The notes under the pieces were generated by a model. It was not told the DNA's origin. It made no database searches and saw only the letters and a program-made list of their open reading frames with translations. Below are positions 6,401 to 8,369 of a stretch of DNA of 8,369 nucleotides, in pieces. Numbering within the stretch: the stretch's first letter is position 1; the number at the start of each line of letters is the position of its first letter. A program made the position numbers and the translations under genes. This DNA comes from an uncultured Collinsella sp. (GTDB lineage Bacteria; Actinomycetota; Coriobacteriia; Coriobacteriales; Coriobacteriaceae), in contig CABUUD010000082.1 in assembly GCA_902494585.1 (NCBI GenBank), positions 1-8,369 on the forward strand, in the 5' to 3' direction.

Positions 6401-7249
6401 CTACACCGCAATGGGAATGTTCTTGACCTGCGGGCCGTGCTCATAGCCCTCGACGATCAGGTCGTCGGTCGTAAACGCATAGAAATCGTGCACATCGGGG
6501 TTAAGTGTTACCTTAGGCGCCGTAAACTGCGGACGCTCGATAAGTTCACGGACGATATCGACATGACGGTCGTAAATGTGGGCATCGGCAATCACATGCA
6601 GCAGCTCGCCGGGAATCATATCGACCGACTGCGCGACCATCATCAGCAAAATGGCGTACTGGCACACATTCCAGTTGTTGGCGGCCAAAATATCTTGGCT
6701 GCGCTGGTTAAGAATCATGTTGAGTGTGGGCTTATCGTCCTGCGGGCGCTGCGTCACGTTATAGGTCACGCTGTAGGCGCACGGATACAGGTGCATCTCG
6801 GACAGGTCGCTAAACACGTAGGTGTTGGTCATAATGCGGCGGCTGTACGGCGTGTTCTTAAGGTCGTACAGCACGCGGTCCATCTGGTCAAAGTCGCCCT
6901 CGGCATAATGGCTCTTCTGGCCAATTTGGTACCCGTAGGCCTTGCCGATGGAGCCGGTCTCGTCGGCCCACTCGTCCCAAATATGGCTGTTGAGGTCATG
7001 GACGTTATTAGACTTCTTTTGATAGATCCACAGGATCTCGTCCATGGCGGACTTGAGCGCCGTACGACGCAGCGTAAGCGCGGGGAACTCCTCGCGCAGA
7101 TCGTAGCGCGCCGTGACGCCAAAGTTTTTAATGGTATAGGCAGGGGTGCCGTCCTCCCACACCGGTCGGACCTTTTGGCCCTCGGTGGTGGTGCCATGGT
7201 CCAAGATATCGCGGCACATGGTTACAAACTGTTGATCAGCCTTGCTCAT
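6401..7249 (-). CDS. thyA: Thymidylate synthase
   Basis: Converts dUMP to dTMP using methylenetetrahydrofolate, releasing dihydrofolate for FolA. The 282 residues include EILWIYQKKSNNVHDL (71-86), HIWDEW (89-94), the phosphate-binding YSRR (135-138), catalytic Cys157 in LYPCAYS, RSQD (183-186), N194 and HIY (224-226). The catalytic segment has PCAY, not the usual PCH, a pattern reminiscent of Bacillus subtilis ThyA (PCVY), as does the WIxQxKSNxVxDL block. The start at 7249 is strongly supported by AGGAGGG 4-5 bases upstream; an open frame extends further upstream to 7564 but runs antisense through the divergent gene and lacks family similarity. folA follows immediately, forming a two-gene folate/dTMP operon. 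Confidence 0.96.
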   Translation of the reverse strand: MSKADQQFVTMCRDILDHGTTTEGQKVRPVWEDGTPAYTIKNFGVTARYDLREEFPALTLRRTALKSAMDEILWIYQKKSNNVHDLNSHIWDEWADETGSIGKAYGYQIGQKSHYAEGDFDQMDRVLYDLKNTPYSRRIMTNTYVFSDLSEMHLYPCAYSVTYNVTQRPQDDKPTLNMILNQRSQDILAANNWNVCQYAILLMMVAQSVDMIPGELLHVIADAHIYDRHVDIVRELIERPQFTAPKVTLNPDVHDFYAFTTDDLIVEGYEHGPQVKNIPIAV

Positions 7250-7283
7250 TGACCCTCCTGTCAGTCGTCTATAAGCGAAATTC

Positions 7284-7289
7284 ATTGTA
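7284..7289 (-). promoter_or_regulatory. thyA: Possible -10 box of the thyA-folA operon
   Basis: On the - strand this reads TACAAT, a 5/6 match to the sigma-70 -10 consensus. It lies 34 bases before the thyA ATG, which would give a leader of about 28 bases ending in the strong AGGAGGG ribosome site. No good -35 lies 16-18 bases upstream, so the call is tentative. Confidence 0.35.
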
Positions 7290-7336
7290 GCCCAGGCGCA
7301 CGCGGCCCCACAGCCCAAACATAAGCCCTCATTTTC

Positions 7337-7348
7337 TGACATATGCCA
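7337..7348. promoter_or_regulatory. Operator-like palindrome, distal copy
   Basis: TGACATATGCCA differs by one base from the perfect palindrome TGACATATGTCA found at 7390-7401. The two centres are 53 bases apart, close to five helical turns, so dimers bound to both could face the same side of the DNA. It lies between thyA and the divergent DUF134-NifX gene, and so could serve either. Confidence 0.55.
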
Positions 7349-7389
7349 AAAATGCCTTGCACGGTTCAGCTCGCGCGCTATCTTATTGT

Positions 7390-7401
7390 TGACATATGTC
7401 A
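7390..7401. promoter_or_regulatory. Operator-like palindrome TGACATATGTCA, proximal copy
   Basis: A perfect 12-base palindrome lying 4 bases before the AGGAG ribosome site (7406-7410) and 14 bases before the ATG of the DUF134-NifX gene. A protein bound here would cover the transcript start or early leader, which fits autoregulation by the helix-turn-helix domain encoded next door. The TTGACA contained in it (7389-7394) is too close to the gene start to serve as its -35 box. Confidence 0.6.
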
Positions 7402-7415
7402 GATTAGGAGAGTGA

Positions 7416-8180
7416 ATGGCAGGAAGACGAGAAAAAATACGCCGCGTTGGGATCATCCCCGAATATCGAGGTTTTACCCCCGACGGCCTTGCCAGCGGAG
7501 ATGCCATCGACATGACGGTCGACGAACTCGAGGTCCTGCGCCTATGCGACCTGGAAGGCCTCAATCAGGAGAAAGTCGCCCAGTGCATGGGCATTGCCCG
7601 CGCCACGGTGGCGTCAATCTGCAGCCGCGCGCATCGCAAGGTGGCAAACGCGCTGGTCAACGGGCGGGCGCTCAGTATCGAGGGCGGCAATATCGCATAC
7701 TCCCCCATCACCACGACGACGGCCGCATGGCCAGCAAAGGAGGTCGGCACCATGAGGGTGGCAACGACGTACGACAACGGCAACATCTTTATGCACTTTG
7801 GCCGCAGCGAGCAGTTTAAGATCTACGACATCCAGGATGGCAAGGTGCTCAACGAGCAGATCGTGGGCACCGGTGGCACCGGCCACGGCGCCTTGGCGGG
7901 CCTGCTCGCCAACGGTGGCGTCGACACGCTCATCTGCGGCGGCATCGGCGGCGGTGCCATCAACGCGCTCACCCAGGCCGGCATCACGGTCTATGCGGGC
8001 GCCCAGGGCAGCTGCGACGCCTGCGTCGAGGCCCTCATTGCCGGCAGGCTCGCACAGACCGGCGAGGCCACCTGCAACTGCCATGGCCACGACCACGAGC
8101 ACGCCCATGAGCACGGCGAGTCCTGCGGCTGCCACGGCCATCACGACCACGACAGGCACGAGAGCTGCGGCTGCCGCTAG
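7416..8180 (+). CDS. DUF134 HTH domain fused to NifX-type metal-cluster domain
   Basis: A 254-residue two-domain protein. Residues 1-95 match DUF134: RRVGIIPEYRGFTPDG, then a helix-turn-helix like sigma-70 region 4 (VDELEVLRLCDLEGLNQ onward, about 35-78) and NALVNGRALSIEGG. Residues 113-212 match the dinitrogenase iron-molybdenum cofactor (NifX/NifB C-terminal) fold: MRVATTYDNG, the GGTGHGALAGLLANGGVD block, CGGIGGGAINAL (C174) and GSCDAC (C200, C203). The tail (220-254) carries six Cys as CNC, CGC, CGC and eleven His, a likely metal-binding extension. The ATG has AGGAG 5 bases upstream. I infer a regulator sensing an iron-sulfur or other metal ligand through the NifX domain. No nitrogenase gene is nearby, so nitrogen fixation is not implied. 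A second start at 7752 may make the NifX part alone. Confidence 0.88.
   Translation: MAGRREKIRRVGIIPEYRGFTPDGLASGDAIDMTVDELEVLRLCDLEGLNQEKVAQCMGIARATVASICSRAHRKVANALVNGRALSIEGGNIAYSPITTTTAAWPAKEVGTMRVATTYDNGNIFMHFGRSEQFKIYDIQDGKVLNEQIVGTGGTGHGALAGLLANGGVDTLICGGIGGGAINALTQAGITVYAGAQGSCDACVEALIAGRLAQTGEATCNCHGHDHEHAHEHGESCGCHGHHDHDRHESCGCR
7736..7754 (+). promoter_or_regulatory. Internal Shine-Dalgarno and ATG for the NifX half
   Basis: AAAGGAGGT at 7736-7744 is a near-ideal ribosome site, 7 bases before an in-frame ATG at 7752 (residue 113, the natural first residue of a NifX-type domain, MRVATTYDNG). Initiation here would give a 142-residue NifX domain with the Cys/His tail. The site is stronger than that of the full-length gene, which suggests either dual products or a former two-gene operon that fused by loss of a stop. 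Confidence 0.65.
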
Positions 8181-8236
8181 CGGCACGTGCCCTGGCGCAA
8201 GCACGCTTCCACGTGTGTGACAACCTGCGAACAAAC

Positions 8237-8276
8237 GGCGAAGGCCGCCTGGAGTACCATCCAGGCGGCCTTCGCC
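8237..8276. terminator. Strong bidirectional terminator-like hairpin
   Basis: Bases 8237-8253 (GGCGAAGGCCGCCTGGA) are the exact reverse complement of 8260-8276, with a 6-base loop. It sits between two convergent genes, 56 bases after the DUF134-NifX stop and 21 bases beyond the stop of the - strand gene. On the - strand it is followed by GTTTGTT, a modest T-rich tail; on the + strand no T-run follows. It therefore fits better as the terminator of the - strand gene. Confidence 0.8.
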
Positions 8277-8297
8277 ATACACGACTCAATCAAGCCG

Positions 8298-8369
8298 TTA
8301 CTTCTTATTGCGCATCTGCGCTTCCATCTGGCGCAGCAGATCCATATCGGACTTAGGACCGCCCGTTCC
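8298..8369 (-). CDS. C-terminal end of an unidentified protein (partial)
   Basis: The last 23 codons of a - strand gene that begins outside the window, ending in TAA at 8298-8300. The residues GTGGPKSDMDLLRQMEAQMR then NKK are polar and look like a charged, helical C-terminal tail. They are too few to assign a family. Support for a real gene comes from the frame being open to the window edge, the plausible composition, and the strong hairpin placed just downstream of its stop. Confidence 0.6.
   Translation of the reverse strand, partial: GTGGPKSDMDLLRQMEAQMRNKK

Noticed and set aside
7389..7417. TTGACA at 7389-7394 as a promoter -35 box for the DUF134-NifX gene
   Set aside because: The matching -10 would fall on the ATG at 7416 and has no TATAAT-like sequence; the TTGACA is better explained as part of the palindrome.
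7250..7564. Upstream extension of the thyA frame by about 105 residues
   Set aside because: It runs antisense through the DUF134 gene and its promoter region, shows no ThyA-like sequence, and a strong AGGAGGG ribosome site marks the ATG at 7249.
7752..8180. Part of a nitrogen-fixation gene cluster
   Set aside because: NifX-type domains are widespread outside nitrogenase systems, and no nif structural or assembly genes are in the window.
8172..8191. Palindromes TGCCGCTAGCGGCA and GGCACGTGCC at the end of the DUF134-NifX gene
   Set aside because: The first overlaps the last codons and the stop, has no loop, and such short GC palindromes are expected by chance here; the nearby 17-bp hairpin explains termination better.
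7614..8282. 222-codon - strand open frame opposite the DUF134-NifX gene
   Set aside because: Composition is low-complexity Ala/Val/Gly, as expected of the antisense of a Gly/His/Cys-rich gene, and it lies across the terminator hairpin.

Overview
The window looks like a piece of a high-GC Gram-positive chromosome, most likely a gut Coriobacteriia member such as Collinsella. That placement is an inference from GC-rich coding sequence, gene content and the style of the proteins, not from a marker gene. Most of it is core metabolism and housekeeping, densely packed. No rRNA, tRNA, CRISPR array or intact mobile element was seen.

Left edge (1-820): a gene-poor stretch holds the C-terminal remnant of a serine site-specific recombinase on the + strand. 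Its 3' end runs antisense into the 3' end of a DUF523 gene on the - strand, which looks like the scar of a lost mobile element. A perfect 16-bp hairpin separates DUF523 from ftsH.

Middle (821-3373): ftsH (membrane AAA+ zinc protease, - strand) is divergent from a short corrinoid adenosyltransferase gene (cobO/btuR family, + strand). The 85-bp gap between cobO and the convergent MATE transporter gene is filled almost entirely by a large, nested inverted repeat.

Right-middle (3374-7249): four - strand genes follow. In transcription order they are thyA (thymidylate synthase), folA (dihydrofolate reductase, translationally coupled to thyA), a TrmH/SpoU-type RNA methyltransferase and a MATE efflux transporter. 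thyA-folA is a functional pair: ThyA makes dTMP and dihydrofolate, and FolA regenerates tetrahydrofolate. A weak hairpin separates folA from the methyltransferase gene.

Right edge (7250-8369): divergent from thyA is the most interesting gene of the window. It fuses a DUF134 helix-turn-helix domain to a NifX/NifB-type metal-cluster-binding domain and ends in a Cys/His-rich tail. An internal start with a very strong Shine-Dalgarno sequence could also release the NifX part as a separate protein. Two copies of the palindrome TGACATATGTCA (one with a single mismatch), centred 53 bp apart, lie in the thyA/DUF134 intergenic region and are good candidates for the regulator's own operators. A strong bidirectional hairpin and the last 23 codons of an unidentified - strand gene close the window.
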